Assembly: GCF_018499875.1 (NCBI RefSeq) | Contig: NZ_JAHBAY010000012.1 | Coordinates: forward strand, 1-64,000 | Source of the DNA: Kineosporia corallincola | Lineage (GTDB): Bacteria; Actinomycetota; Actinomycetes; Actinomycetales; Kineosporiaceae | Reading direction: 5' to 3' | DNA length: 64,000 nt | Shown here: piece by piece, positions 40,811 through 49,668 of the stretch | Layout of the letters: each line of letters starts with the position of its first letter | Position numbering within the stretch: the stretch's first letter is position 1 | Notes under the pieces: generated by a model | Told to the model about the DNA's origin: nothing | The model's database searches: none | The model's input: the letters and a program-made list of their open reading frames with translations, nothing else | Position numbers and translations under genes: made by a program

Positions 40811-41812
40811 ATGCACGATGATGCCGAGCGGCTCGCGGACCCGGCGCCGTGCGGGGCGGCCGGCTGCCCGAGCCCGGCCGGCCTGTGCGCCGCCGGCCGA
40901 CAGTACTACCGGCGCCGGGTCGAGACCGGTTCGGCAGGCGGCACGCCGGTCCCGCGCTGTCTCTCCGAACTCGGCCTGCTGGAACCGGATCCGGGCCGGC
41001 CCGGGCAGTTCACGCAGGTCACCCCGGTGGTCGCGCTGGACCGGCTGCTGCGGCCGCTCGAGCAGGAGTCCTCGGCCCTGCGCGGCCGGGCGATGGAGGT
41101 GCAGGCGGCGTTCGAGACCGTGGAGGAGATCTTCACCGACGCCCGCCGGAGCCGGCTGCCCCACCTCACCGTGCTGCGCGGACGCCGGACGATCGCCGAG
41201 ACCATCGACGCCGCGGCGGAATCCTGCCAGGAGGAGCTGCTCACCGCGCAGCCCGGGAACAAGCGTCCGCAGGAGATCCTCGACGAGGTCCTCGACCAGA
41301 ACCTCAGCCTGCTGCGGCGCGGTGTGCGCCAGCGCACGCTCTACCAGCACGCGGTCCGCTCCGACCAGCCGACCTTCCGCTACATCAGCGAGGTGGTGTC
41401 GGCCGGCGGCGACGTGCGCACCCTCGACGAGATGTTCGACCGGCTGGTCATCTGCGACCGCTCGGTGGCCTACATCCCCACCGGCCCGGCCTACGCCGAG
41501 GAGGCGCTCGAGGTGCGGCACCCGGCGATCGTCCGGTTTCTGGTGAACGTGTTCGAATTCGCCTTCAGCCGCGGCATCCCGGTGACGACGGAGTCACAGC
41601 GCCGGCCCTCCAGCGTGGTCAGCGACACCGAGAAGACGATCATGCGCCTGCTCGTGGAGGGGCAGACCGAGATCGCGATCGCCCGCAAGATGAGTATCAG
41701 CCGCCGCACGGTGGCCGAGTACGTCAGCCGCATCTCGCAGCGGCTCGGCAGCAACAGCCGCACCCAGCTCGGCTACCTGATGGCGGTCAACGGGCTGATC
41801 AAGGACGCCTGA
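40811..41812 (+). CDS. LuxR-type pathway regulator of the NRPS-PKS cluster
   Basis: 333 residues from ATG 40811. The C-terminal HTH (about 270-333) reads SDTEKTIMRLLVEGQTEIAI and RRTVAEYVSRISQRLGSNSR, a LuxR/GerE domain. The middle, SCQEELLTAQPGNKRPQEIL with ALEVRHPAIVRFLVNVFEFA, is a phospholipase D/TrmB-like effector domain often found in actinobacterial HTH regulators. It is the only dedicated regulator within the locus and converges on the operon end (14-bp overlap with the thioesterase gene), so it probably activates the minus-strand operon. Confidence 0.83.
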   Translation: MHDDAERLADPAPCGAAGCPSPAGLCAAGRQYYRRRVETGSAGGTPVPRCLSELGLLEPDPGRPGQFTQVTPVVALDRLLRPLEQESSALRGRAMEVQAAFETVEEIFTDARRSRLPHLTVLRGRRTIAETIDAAAESCQEELLTAQPGNKRPQEILDEVLDQNLSLLRRGVRQRTLYQHAVRSDQPTFRYISEVVSAGGDVRTLDEMFDRLVICDRSVAYIPTGPAYAEEALEVRHPAIVRFLVNVFEFAFSRGIPVTTESQRRPSSVVSDTEKTIMRLLVEGQTEIAIARKMSISRRTVAEYVSRISQRLGSNSRTQLGYLMAVNGLIKDA

Positions 41813-42563
41813 CGCCCACCCGCGCGATCTCCTCCGCCAGCGCCGCGGCCACCGCGGCCGCCTGGTCGAACAGGTAGAAGTGGCCGCCCTCCCAGACCCG
41901 GGAGCGGGGCGGGGCGGTGCTGTGCGTGTGCCACGGGCGCATCTGGACGGCGGTGGCCGCGGAGTCGCCGCCGGCCCGCCACACCGACAGCGGCACGTCG
42001 AGCGCCGGGCCGGGCCGGTACCGGTAGGTGTCGACCAGGGCCAGGTCGTCGCGGAGCACCCGGACCATCCGCTCGCGCAGGCCGGGCACGCTCAGCAGCG
42101 GGCCGGGAGTGCCCCCCAACCGGTTCATCAGGTCCACCAGGCGGTGCTCCGGCCACAGGTCGCGCCGCGCCCCGGGGCGCATCCCGGGCGCCGGGCTGGC
42201 CGAGACGCCGAGCCAGACCGGGGGTCGGCCGGCCGCGGCCAGGGCACGCACCAGCTCGAACCCGACGAGCGCCCCCATGCTGTGCCCGAAGAGCGCGTAC
42301 GGCCCGGACGACACCTCCCGCAGGTGCGGCAGCAGCCACCGCACCGCGTCGCCGCACCCGGTGAAGGCCACCTCGTCGTCCGCCGTGATCCGGCCCGGTA
42401 GCTCCACCCCGAGCACCCGCCAGTCCTCGGGCAGCAACCGGGCCAGCGGCAGGTAGCTGAGCGCCGAGCCGCCCGCGTGGTGCGCGAAAACCAGGGTCAT
42501 CGCCGGGTTTCCGGGATCCGGCCGGAGCTCGCGCAGCGGGGACGGCCCGGCGGTGGGACTCAC
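41799..42563 (-). CDS. Type II thioesterase
   Basis: 254 residues from GTG 42563 (GTGA overlap). An alpha/beta hydrolase that removes stalled or wrong acyl groups from carrier domains. It opens with LVFAHHAGGSALSYLPLARL, and the nucleophile elbow GHSMG has Ser95. The catalytic Asp is probably near VDTYRYRPG, and the His lies in GGHFYLF. It is the last gene of the operon. Since the assembly line ends in a reductase domain, this enzyme is for editing and not for product release. Confidence 0.92.
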   Translation of the reverse strand: MSPTAGPSPLRELRPDPGNPAMTLVFAHHAGGSALSYLPLARLLPEDWRVLGVELPGRITADDEVAFTGCGDAVRWLLPHLREVSSGPYALFGHSMGALVGFELVRALAAAGRPPVWLGVSASPAPGMRPGARRDLWPEHRLVDLMNRLGGTPGPLLSVPGLRERMVRVLRDDLALVDTYRYRPGPALDVPLSVWRAGGDSAATAVQMRPWHTHSTAPPRSRVWEGGHFYLFDQAAAVAAALAEEIARVGVRRP

Positions 42564-43534
42564 CCGCGAAACCGCCAGGCCGAGACCCCCCAGCTGAAGC
42601 CCATCCCGCTGCTGGCCAGCAGCACCAGGTCACCGGGGTTCAGCGCCTTGGCGTCGAGCAGGTCGTTCAGCGCGATCAGGGTGTCGGCCCCGCCCATGTG
42701 GCCGTACCGGTGGTAGTTGAGGACCGACCGCTCCCGCGGCAGGCCGAGTGCGTCCAGCAGGCGTTCGTGAATGTTCTTGTCCCCCTGGTTGAACAGGAGG
42801 TAGGCGACGTCGTCGAGCGTGGCGCCGACCGCTCGCAGGTTCTTCCCGACCAGCGCCGTCAGGTGCGTGAGGTAGGCCTCGGCCAGGCCCTTGCGCCGTC
42901 CCCGGCGCCGCATGAACACCTGGAACTCCTCGTGCTCGCCCTGGTAGTAGTCGGCCCAGGCGGGATCGGTGCTCAGCGCCGAGCTGAGGTACTGGAAACC
43001 GCTGCCGCCGCCGACGTCCCCCAGCAGCACCGCCGCCGGGGCGTCACCGAAGTTGAACAGCACCTTCGAGTCCGGGTCGGAGCGGTCGACCAGCCGGCTC
43101 AGCCGGTCCCCCACCAGGACCAGCACGAACCGGCTCTCCCCGGAGGCGATCTCGCGGACGCCGAGCCGCAGGGCCAGTGAGGCGGCGTTGCAGAAGTTCG
43201 TCACCTCGAAGCAGTGCGCGTCGTGGATGCCGAGCTCCAGGGCCGAGCGGGCCGCCGGGGACCAGAACGGCAGGTCCCACTCCCCCGACCCGGCGTAGAT
43301 CACCGTGCCGATCTCCGAGGGGCTGACGCCCTGCCGGTCCAGCACCTGACGGGCCGCCCGCACCGCCAGTTCCCAGGCCTGCTCACCGTCGGCCAGCACC
43401 GGGAACCGGTCGCAGTGGGTGATCGCGAGCAGGTCGGCGACCGGGACGCCGGACGTCTCGTGCAGCTCGGCCACGGTGACCTCCCCGGCCGGGAACGTCA
43501 CCGCGAAGTCCACGATCCCGGCCACGGGCGTCAC
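42560..43534 (-). CDS. KAS III-like acyltransferase/ketosynthase (first of two)
   Basis: 324 residues from GTG 43534 (GTGA overlap with the monooxygenase gene). Thiolase fold with nucleophile Cys115 in VTNFCNAASLAL. In FabH the Cys works with His (HQAN) and Asn (GNTSAA). Here these sites read NQGD and GHMGGADT: the His is replaced by Asn249, and His279 stands where the Asn should be. FabH-like proteins with changed triads often act as acyl transferases. Because the locus lacks AT domains, it may move the oxygenated malonyl unit between carriers. Confidence 0.8.
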   Translation of the reverse strand: MTPVAGIVDFAVTFPAGEVTVAELHETSGVPVADLLAITHCDRFPVLADGEQAWELAVRAARQVLDRQGVSPSEIGTVIYAGSGEWDLPFWSPAARSALELGIHDAHCFEVTNFCNAASLALRLGVREIASGESRFVLVLVGDRLSRLVDRSDPDSKVLFNFGDAPAAVLLGDVGGGSGFQYLSSALSTDPAWADYYQGEHEEFQVFMRRRGRRKGLAEAYLTHLTALVGKNLRAVGATLDDVAYLLFNQGDKNIHERLLDALGLPRERSVLNYHRYGHMGGADTLIALNDLLDAKALNPGDLVLLASSGMGFSWGVSAWRFRG

Positions 43535-44574
43535 CGGTTCCTCCCGGCGAGGGCGGCCAGCAGGGGCAGCCCCTCCATCACCGTCTTGGGAGCCAGCCCG
43601 AAATCGAGCAGGCAGGCGATCTCGTCGACGTCGATCCCGCGGAACCGGTCCACCACCCGCTGGGCCGAGTCCGGGGTGCCGAGCAGGCCGCCGTCGTCGA
43701 AGTACCGGTCGAACGAGCGGGCCACGATGAACTCGGTGTCCTCGGGCGAGAGCTCCTGCGGGGCGGTGGTTCTGCCGTTCAGCCCGGCGCCCAGCAGCAG
43801 GTGCAGCGATCCGCGCAGGTAGTCGCTCAGCGGCTCGCGCACCGCCTCCCGTGCCTCCCGGCCGTCCTCGTGCAGGTAGGTGTGCACCATCACCACGACG
43901 TGACCGGGCCAGCCGTCGGCGTCCGGGCGCTCGCGGACCGCCTGGCGGTACGCGGCGATCTTGACCGCCAGGTCGTCCACCTCCTGCCCGAGCAGGTGGG
44001 TGAGCAGCCCGGCACCGAGACGGCCCGCGTTGCGGAAGGTCTCGATCCCCCCGGCACTGGTCACCCAGATCGGCAGCTGCCGCTGCACGGGCGGCGGGAA
44101 GATGCCCACCCGGCTGGTCCGGCCGGCGCCGTCGGGCAGGTCGAGCTGTTCTCCACGCCACAGCCGGCGCACCTGCTCGATCTGCTCCAGCATGATCGCG
44201 CGGCGGTCCGGGTAGGCCTCGGGCCGGAGCACGAAATCGGTGGCGTGCCAGCCGGAGGCGAACGAGACGCCGACCCGGCCGCCGGACAGGTTGTCGATCA
44301 CCGACCAGTCCTCGGCCACCCGCAGCGGGTGGTGCAGGGGCGAGACCAGGCTGCCCGCGCGGATCTTCACCCGCTCGGTGATCGCCGCGACCGCGGCCGA
44401 GGTGACCGCCGGGTTGGGGTAGAGCCCGCCGAACGGGTGGAAGTGCCGTTCGGGCGTCCAGACGGCCTCGAACCCGTTCCGGTCGGCGAACCGGGCGCCG
44501 TCCATCAGCAGGCCGTACCGGTCCTCGGTGACCGCCTGGCTGTCGTTGGCGAAGTAGAAAAGACTGAAGTCCAC
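43531..44574 (-). CDS. Luciferase-like flavin monooxygenase (MupA/Atu3640 type)
   Basis: 347 residues from GTG 44574, with GGAGG upstream. A flavin-dependent TIM-barrel oxygenase that uses FMNH2. Strands read DFSLFYFANDSQAVTEDRYG, NGFEAVWTPERHFHPFGGLY, HHPLRVAEDWSVIDNLSGGR, VGVSFASGWHATDF and LPIWVTSAGGIETFRNAG, the set seen in monooxygenases embedded in NRPS clusters. These proteins hydroxylate amines or carbons of carrier-bound amino acids. The substrate here is unknown; an aminoacyl thioester on the stand-alone A domain's target PCP is a reasonable guess. Confidence 0.88.
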   Translation of the reverse strand: MDFSLFYFANDSQAVTEDRYGLLMDGARFADRNGFEAVWTPERHFHPFGGLYPNPAVTSAAVAAITERVKIRAGSLVSPLHHPLRVAEDWSVIDNLSGGRVGVSFASGWHATDFVLRPEAYPDRRAIMLEQIEQVRRLWRGEQLDLPDGAGRTSRVGIFPPPVQRQLPIWVTSAGGIETFRNAGRLGAGLLTHLLGQEVDDLAVKIAAYRQAVRERPDADGWPGHVVVMVHTYLHEDGREAREAVREPLSDYLRGSLHLLLGAGLNGRTTAPQELSPEDTEFIVARSFDRYFDDGGLLGTPDSAQRVVDRFRGIDVDEIACLLDFGLAPKTVMEGLPLLAALAGRNR

Positions 44575-44598
44575 GCGTCCCCTCCGGGATGGGTCGGG

Positions 44599-46164
44599 TC
44601 AGGATGTGGTCAGGAGCCGGCGCAGATGCCCCCGGTCGGCCTTGCCGTTGGCGTTCAGCGGCACGGCCTCCAGCCGGTGCAGCCGCCGGGGCACCATGTG
44701 CAGCGGAAGCCGGCGGCGCAGCCAGCGCCGCACGTCCCGGTCGGCCAGCTCGTCCCCGGTGTAGGCCGCGACCAGCTCGGTGCCCTCGCCCTCGCCGAGT
44801 GCGAGCACGATCGCCTGGCCCACCCCCGGGTGGGCACGCAGGGCCGCCTCGATCTCGCCCAGCTCGACCCGGAAGCCCCGGATCTTCACCTGGTTGTCGA
44901 GCCGCCCGAGGTGCAGCAGGGCACCCTCCACCTGCCGCACCCGGTCACCGGTGCGGTAGTAGTGCGCGGGGGTGAGGGGGGTGCGGCCGTCGTAGGGTTC
45001 CGCGCGGCCGTCCCGGAAGGCCAGGAACCGCCCGGTGTCGTCGGCCGGGTCGAGGTAGCCGCCGAACCGCTGCGAACCACGGACGCACAACTCGCCTTCG
45101 GCGGCCGGGTGGCCGTTCTCGTCGATCACGAGATGGTCGAGGAACGCATAGATCTCGCCGATCGGCACGGTGCCGTTGGCGGTCCGCGGCCAGTGCGAGC
45201 GCCGCGCCGGCAGCGTGTACTCGGAGCAGGCGACCGTGAGTTCCGTCGGGCCGTAGACGTTGTCGATCGCCGACCCGGGGGCCGCCCGGTGCCAGGCCCG
45301 CGCCTGGTCGAGCGTGAGCTGCTCGCCGATGAACGTGCTGTGCCGCAACGTCCCGGCCGCGTTCTCCGGCAGGCCGGACAGCTCGACGGCGACCGACACC
45401 ACCGACGGCACGCTGAACCAGTGCGTGATGCGCCGTTCCACCACGTAGTCGATCGGGGTGAGCAGGTCCCCGGCCGAGGGCACGCACAGCGTCGCTCCCC
45501 CGGCCCAGGTGACGAACAGGTCGAAGACCGAGGGGTCGAAGGTCAGGTCGAAGGTGTGCGACATCCGGCAACCGGGGCCCACGGCGTAGCGCCGCCGGTT
45601 GTGCTCGACGTACGGCGAGACGTTCCGGTGCGTGATCGGGACGCCCTTGGGCCGGCCGGTGGACCCGGACGTGAACAGCACGTACGCCAGATCGTCCGGC
45701 CGGCCACGGTACTCGCCCAGGAGGCGCTCCAGTTCCGGGTCCGGGGACGGGCCCGCCCCGGTGACGTCCTCGTCGGTCAGGAGCAGGGTGAGGACGCCGG
45801 CACCGGCCAGTTCCGCCTCCAGCTGGGGACGGCCGGCCGGATCGGCCAGCAGGACGTCGATCCGGGCCAGGTCGCACACCGAGCGGTTGCGGGCCGCCGG
45901 GTAGCCGGGGTTGAGCGGGGTCACGGCCGCGCCCAGCCGCAGCGCCGCGAGGTACCCGACGCAGGAGTGCGGACCCTGGCCGGCCAGCAGGGCCACCCGG
46001 GCGGGAACGCCGTCGTACGCCTGCCGGATCCGGGCGGCCAGAGCCGTTGCGGCAGCGTGCAACTCACCGTAGGTCAGGGTGTGCCCGGCGGCCTCCAGGG
46101 CCGGCGCGGCCGGGGTCGCGAGGGCGGACGCCGTGAACCACTCGTACAGCGTGCGGTCACTCAT
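44599..46164 (-). CDS. Stand-alone NRPS adenylation domain
   Basis: 521 residues from ATG 46164, overlapping FkbH by 8 bp. It activates an amino or hydroxy acid and loads a PCP in trans, as it has no carrier of its own. A3 LFTSGSTGRPKGVPITHRN, A5 NVYGPTELTVAC, A7 YYRTGDRVR, A8 GRLDNQVKIRGFRVELGEIE and A10 NANGKADRGHL are all present. The hand-read specificity positions D-P-F-W-T-I-V-V-A-K keep the Asp that binds the amino group but match no code I know. It probably serves the A-less C-PCP modules. Confidence 0.88.
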   Translation of the reverse strand: MSDRTLYEWFTASALATPAAPALEAAGHTLTYGELHAAATALAARIRQAYDGVPARVALLAGQGPHSCVGYLAALRLGAAVTPLNPGYPAARNRSVCDLARIDVLLADPAGRPQLEAELAGAGVLTLLLTDEDVTGAGPSPDPELERLLGEYRGRPDDLAYVLFTSGSTGRPKGVPITHRNVSPYVEHNRRRYAVGPGCRMSHTFDLTFDPSVFDLFVTWAGGATLCVPSAGDLLTPIDYVVERRITHWFSVPSVVSVAVELSGLPENAAGTLRHSTFIGEQLTLDQARAWHRAAPGSAIDNVYGPTELTVACSEYTLPARRSHWPRTANGTVPIGEIYAFLDHLVIDENGHPAAEGELCVRGSQRFGGYLDPADDTGRFLAFRDGRAEPYDGRTPLTPAHYYRTGDRVRQVEGALLHLGRLDNQVKIRGFRVELGEIEAALRAHPGVGQAIVLALGEGEGTELVAAYTGDELADRDVRRWLRRRLPLHMVPRRLHRLEAVPLNANGKADRGHLRRLLTTS

Positions 46165-47281
46165 GACCCACCCGCACCGGCGCCTGCCGCGCACCGGTCA
46201 GGTCGGGGGCGGTCAGCGTCATCGTGGTGGGCTCCGGCTGCCGGGTGGGCAGCACGTGCAGCACCTCGATGCCGTCGTCGGGCCGCCCGGTCACGGAAAC
46301 GGCCGTGCAGTCACAGGGTTCCGGGGTGAAGCCCGCGAACCGGTAGGCGACCTCCATCATCCGGTTGCGGTCGGTGCGCCGGAAGTCGGCGGTCAGGTGC
46401 ACCTGGGCGCGGGCCGCCTGGTCGAGCAGCCAGCGCAGCAGCACCGTGCCGGCCCCGAACGCCACCACCCGGCACGAGGTGGCCAGCAGCTTCAGGTGCC
46501 ATCTGTCCGGGAACCGTTCCAGCAGAACGATTCCCACCGCACCGTGGCCGCCGAACCGGTCGGACATGCTGGTCACGAGCACCTCGTGACGCGGGTCGTC
46601 GAGCAGGTCACGCAGGGCCGCGTCGGAGTAGTGCACGCCGGTCGCGTTCATCTGGCTGGTGCGCAGCGTGAGTTCCTCCACCCGGGCCAGGTCGGGCCCG
46701 GTCGCCCGGGCGATCCCCATGCCCAGGTCGAGCGTGCGCAGGAAGTCCTCGTCCGATCCCGGGAAGACCTCCCGGGCACCGGCCCGCTCGGCGTTGGCCC
46801 GGTACATCGCCCGCCGGTTGCGCGAGTCGGCCGTGACGATCGGCCGGAACTCCGGCCGGTCCAGCAGCCCGGCCAGGTCGGTGGCCGGGTAGCTGCGCAC
46901 CTCGGGCAGGTGGAAGGCCACCTCGGCGCGCTCGGTCGCCTGGTCGTCGACGAAAGCGAACGTGGACAGCGCCAGGTTCAGCCGGTCCGCGACGTGCCGC
47001 ACGGCCTCCGACTTCGGCCCCCAGCTGATCTGCGGCATCAGGAAGTACTCCTCCAGCCCCAGCTCCCGGAGCTTCTTCCAGGCCACCTCGTGGTCGTTCT
47101 TGCTGGCCACGGTCTGGAGGATGCCGCGCCGGTCCAGCTCGGCGACGACGGCCCGCACCTCCTGGCTCACGGCCACCTCGTCGCCCTCGGACAGGGTGCC
47201 CCGCCAGAGCGTGTTGTCCAGGTCCCAGACCAGGCACTTCACCGTCTTCGGGGCGCCGGTGGACGCGTTCAGATCTCCCAC
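46157..47281 (-). CDS. fkbH: FkbH-like glyceryl-ACP synthase
   Basis: 374 residues from GTG 47281 (13-bp overlap with the KAS III-like gene). A HAD-superfamily enzyme that takes 1,3-bisphosphoglycerate, dephosphorylates it and loads a glyceryl unit on an ACP. N-terminal HAD motif LVWDLDNTLW (about 17-26), later SKNDHEVAWKKLRELGLEEY, and FVDDQATERAEV (motif III region, about 89-100). The C-terminal part (about 180-330) is GNAT-like: RTSQMNATGVHYSDAALRDL and GHGAVGIVLLERFPDRWHLK. It is the first step towards hydroxymalonyl-ACP. Confidence 0.92.
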   Translation of the reverse strand: MGDLNASTGAPKTVKCLVWDLDNTLWRGTLSEGDEVAVSQEVRAVVAELDRRGILQTVASKNDHEVAWKKLRELGLEEYFLMPQISWGPKSEAVRHVADRLNLALSTFAFVDDQATERAEVAFHLPEVRSYPATDLAGLLDRPEFRPIVTADSRNRRAMYRANAERAGAREVFPGSDEDFLRTLDLGMGIARATGPDLARVEELTLRTSQMNATGVHYSDAALRDLLDDPRHEVLVTSMSDRFGGHGAVGIVLLERFPDRWHLKLLATSCRVVAFGAGTVLLRWLLDQAARAQVHLTADFRRTDRNRMMEVAYRFAGFTPEPCDCTAVSVTGRPDDGIEVLHVLPTRQPEPTTMTLTAPDLTGARQAPVRVGHE

Positions 47282-48258
47282 AGGGTCACCGCCCAGGCCG
47301 CGACCGGGCTGTTGTTGAGCACCAAAACGTGATCTCCCTCGGTGAGTTCGTCACTGGCGACCAGACGCTCCAGGTTGAGCACCACGTCCATCGCGCCCAG
47401 GTGGCCGTAGCGGGTGAGGTGGGTGGCGCAGACCGGGTGGATCGGCAGGCCGAGCAGCGACTCGTAGAACTGGTACGCGCCGGCCGTCACGTTCTGCATC
47501 AGCACGGCCCGCACCCCCGAACGCGGCACCCCGGCGTCCTCCAGCACGGCGTCCACCAGCCGGCCGAAGCGCAGCCGGCTCTGCATGGCCAGCTCGAACC
47601 GGTACCGGTCGGGCGAGCGGCACTCCTCGACCCACTCGTAGAACGGCGCCTGCTTGTAGTCCACCGAGAACAGGTCGTGGAACGTGCCGTCGGTCTCCAG
47701 GCGGTGTGCGCGCAGCACCGGGCGCCCACCGCGCACCATGGTCATGGCGAAGGCCCCGTCACCGATCACCGTCACCGGGTAGCGCACCCGGTCCAGCCCG
47801 GTCGGCCGGCTGGCGAAGGCGATCATCACGCTGTGCCGGGACGGGTCGGCGGTCAGCAGGTCGTGCGCCAGGCCCCAGGCCGCGCTGGAGCCCGCGCAGC
47901 CCAGACCGTCGAGGGTGAGCGCGAATCCGGAGGTCAGCTTCGCCTCGGCCTGCACCTGCCCGGCGTCCGAGCCGAGCAGCACGTCCGGCGAGCGGGGCCC
48001 GACCAGGATCAGGGCGTCGGGTTCCGGCGCTCCCGGGTCCTGGTCGGCCAGCAGGGCCTGGCAGGCGCGGGCCGCCAGCCCGGCGGCCGGCGACTCGATC
48101 GTGCCGACCGTGGCGACGCCGCTGGAGTCGGCGAACTCCTGCTCCTGCACACCCAGCAGGGCGTAGTCGGGCAGGGAACTGACCGGCCGCAGTTCGCCGT
48201 CCCCGGGCAGGACACTCCGGACCAGGCCGATGCCGATGCCGATGCCGTCGCCGGTCAT
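47269..48258 (-). CDS. KAS III-like protein (second of two)
   Basis: 329 residues from ATG 48258 (ATGA overlap with fkbI). Thiolase fold with Cys121 in LDGLGCAGSSAAW. As in the first paralogue the FabH His/Asn pair is altered: LMQNVTAG replaces HQAN, and RYGHLGAMD carries His286 at the GNT position. The first 45 residues are divergent and the rest is only distantly similar to the paralogue. Two non-identical KAS III-like enzymes in one operon suggest separate transfer or condensation roles. Confidence 0.78.
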   Translation of the reverse strand: MTGDGIGIGIGLVRSVLPGDGELRPVSSLPDYALLGVQEQEFADSSGVATVGTIESPAAGLAARACQALLADQDPGAPEPDALILVGPRSPDVLLGSDAGQVQAEAKLTSGFALTLDGLGCAGSSAAWGLAHDLLTADPSRHSVMIAFASRPTGLDRVRYPVTVIGDGAFAMTMVRGGRPVLRAHRLETDGTFHDLFSVDYKQAPFYEWVEECRSPDRYRFELAMQSRLRFGRLVDAVLEDAGVPRSGVRAVLMQNVTAGAYQFYESLLGLPIHPVCATHLTRYGHLGAMDVVLNLERLVASDELTEGDHVLVLNNSPVAAWAVTLWEI

Positions 48259-49403
48259 GCCCACACCACCCGGGCCCGCTCGGCGAGCAGCAGCTGACTG
48301 ATCTCCGTGCTGCCCTCGATGAGTTCCATCATCTTGGCGTCGCGGTAGGCCCGGGCCACCACGTGCCCGTCCTGCGCCCCGGCCGACGCGAGCAGCTGCA
48401 CCGCCGAGCGCGCCGTCTCGGCGGCGTGTCCGGCGGCCAGGTACTTGGCCGTGACCGCCGCCGTCACCAGGTCCGGCGCGCCCTCGTCCCACCACCGGCT
48501 GGCCTGGGCGCAGCTGAGCCGGCTGGCCTGCTCGGCGGCCACCATGTCGGCGAGCCGCCGGGCGACGAGCTGGTGCGCGGCCAGGACCTGCCCGAACTGA
48601 CGGCGCACACCGGTGTGCCGGACCGCCGCGCCCAGGCAGGCCTGCACGATGCCGACGCAGCCCCAGGCGATGGACAGCCTGCCGTAGGTCAGCGCCGCGG
48701 TGACCAGCCAGTCGAGCGGCAGCCCGGCACCGGCCAGGAGGCTGTCGGCGGGCAGGCGTACGTCGCGCAGGGTCACGTTCGCGTGCCCGGCGGCCCGGCA
48801 GCCGAGCGGGTCGGGAACCCGCTCGATCGTGACGCCGGGATGATCCGCCGGCACCAGGAGGGCACCCGCACCCGCCTCGTCCCCGCTCGCGAACCGTCCG
48901 AAAACCATGATGTGACTGGCGTAGTCGGCTCCGGTGATCCACACCTTGGCGCCGTTGACCCGTACCGTGTCGCCCTCGGACACGATCAGCGTGCTCATCC
49001 CGGACAGGTCGCTGCCCGCGTCCGCCTCGCTGAAGGCCACCGCGGCGAGGTCGCCGGAGGTGAACCCGCTCAGGTAGGCGGCCCGCTGCTCGGGGCTGCC
49101 GAACCGCTGCACCGTCCAGGCGGCCATGCCGTGCGACGTCATCAGGCTGCGCAACGACGAGCAGCGGCTGCCGACGTGCGCGGTCAGCTCGCCGTTCTGC
49201 ACGGAGCTCAGGCCCGGCCCGCCGTATGCGGCGGGCACCTGGGCGCACAGCACGCCCTTCGACCCGAGTTCGTGGATCAGCCCGGTGGGCAACCGCCCGG
49301 CCCGGTCCCAGTCACCGGCCCGGTCCCCCACCAGCTCGTCCACCAGGCCGGCCAGGCCGGCCACGTCAGCCACGTCAGCCACGTCGGCCCGGGCGTCAGT
49401 CAT
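48255..49403 (-). CDS. fkbI: FkbI-like acyl-CoA dehydrogenase
   Basis: 382 residues from ATG 49403 (8-bp overlap with the ACP gene). A FAD enzyme that, with FkbK, oxidises glyceryl-ACP to hydroxymalonyl-ACP. Acyl-CoA dehydrogenase marks: VAFSEADAGSDLSGMSTLIV (FAD site), VWITGADYASHIMVFGRF, LTYGRLSIAWGCVGIVQACL, RRQFGQVLAAHQLVARRLAD and the C-terminal EGSTEISQLLLAERAR. The N-terminus is short and Asp/Val-rich (DVADVADVAG). Order with the ACP and FkbK genes is as in methoxymalonyl loci. Confidence 0.9.
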   Translation of the reverse strand: MTDARADVADVADVAGLAGLVDELVGDRAGDWDRAGRLPTGLIHELGSKGVLCAQVPAAYGGPGLSSVQNGELTAHVGSRCSSLRSLMTSHGMAAWTVQRFGSPEQRAAYLSGFTSGDLAAVAFSEADAGSDLSGMSTLIVSEGDTVRVNGAKVWITGADYASHIMVFGRFASGDEAGAGALLVPADHPGVTIERVPDPLGCRAAGHANVTLRDVRLPADSLLAGAGLPLDWLVTAALTYGRLSIAWGCVGIVQACLGAAVRHTGVRRQFGQVLAAHQLVARRLADMVAAEQASRLSCAQASRWWDEGAPDLVTAAVTAKYLAAGHAAETARSAVQLLASAGAQDGHVVARAYRDAKMMELIEGSTEISQLLLAERARVVWA

Positions 49404-49668
49404 CCTCTCCCCCGGTCAGTCTCAGCACCAGGGCGGTCATCGCCCCGACCGTGCGGAAGTTGTCCAGCCGGATGTCGTTGCCGGTCACCGCCACCCCGAA
49501 CGTGCTCTCCAGGTGCACCAGCAGCTCCAGGGCGAAGAGCGAGGTGACCAGCCCGGAACCGAACAGGTCCAGGTCGGGTGCGACGGTCTGCCGGGTGCGC
49601 TGCTCGAGGAACCCGATCAGGTTCGCGGCGACCGTGTCGGCGGTGATCCCGCCGGTGAAGGTGGTCAT
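49396..49668 (-). CDS. fkbJ: FkbJ-like discrete acyl carrier protein
   Basis: 90 residues from ATG 49668 (ATGA overlap with fkbK). The phosphopantetheine Ser43 lies in LFGSGLVTSLFALELL, the exact variant of the carrier motif (usually DSL) found in methoxymalonyl-type ACPs. It carries the glyceryl, then hydroxymalonyl, thioester. Encoded between fkbI and fkbK, a conserved sub-operon. Confidence 0.93.
   Translation of the reverse strand: MTTFTGGITADTVAANLIGFLEQRTRQTVAPDLDLFGSGLVTSLFALELLVHLESTFGVAVTGNDIRLDNFRTVGAMTALVLRLTGGEDD

Noticed and set aside
43801-46329. 842-residue plus-strand open frame across the monooxygenase and A-domain genes
   Set aside because: Antisense to two well-defined enzymes and rich in His, Arg and Gln with no motif.
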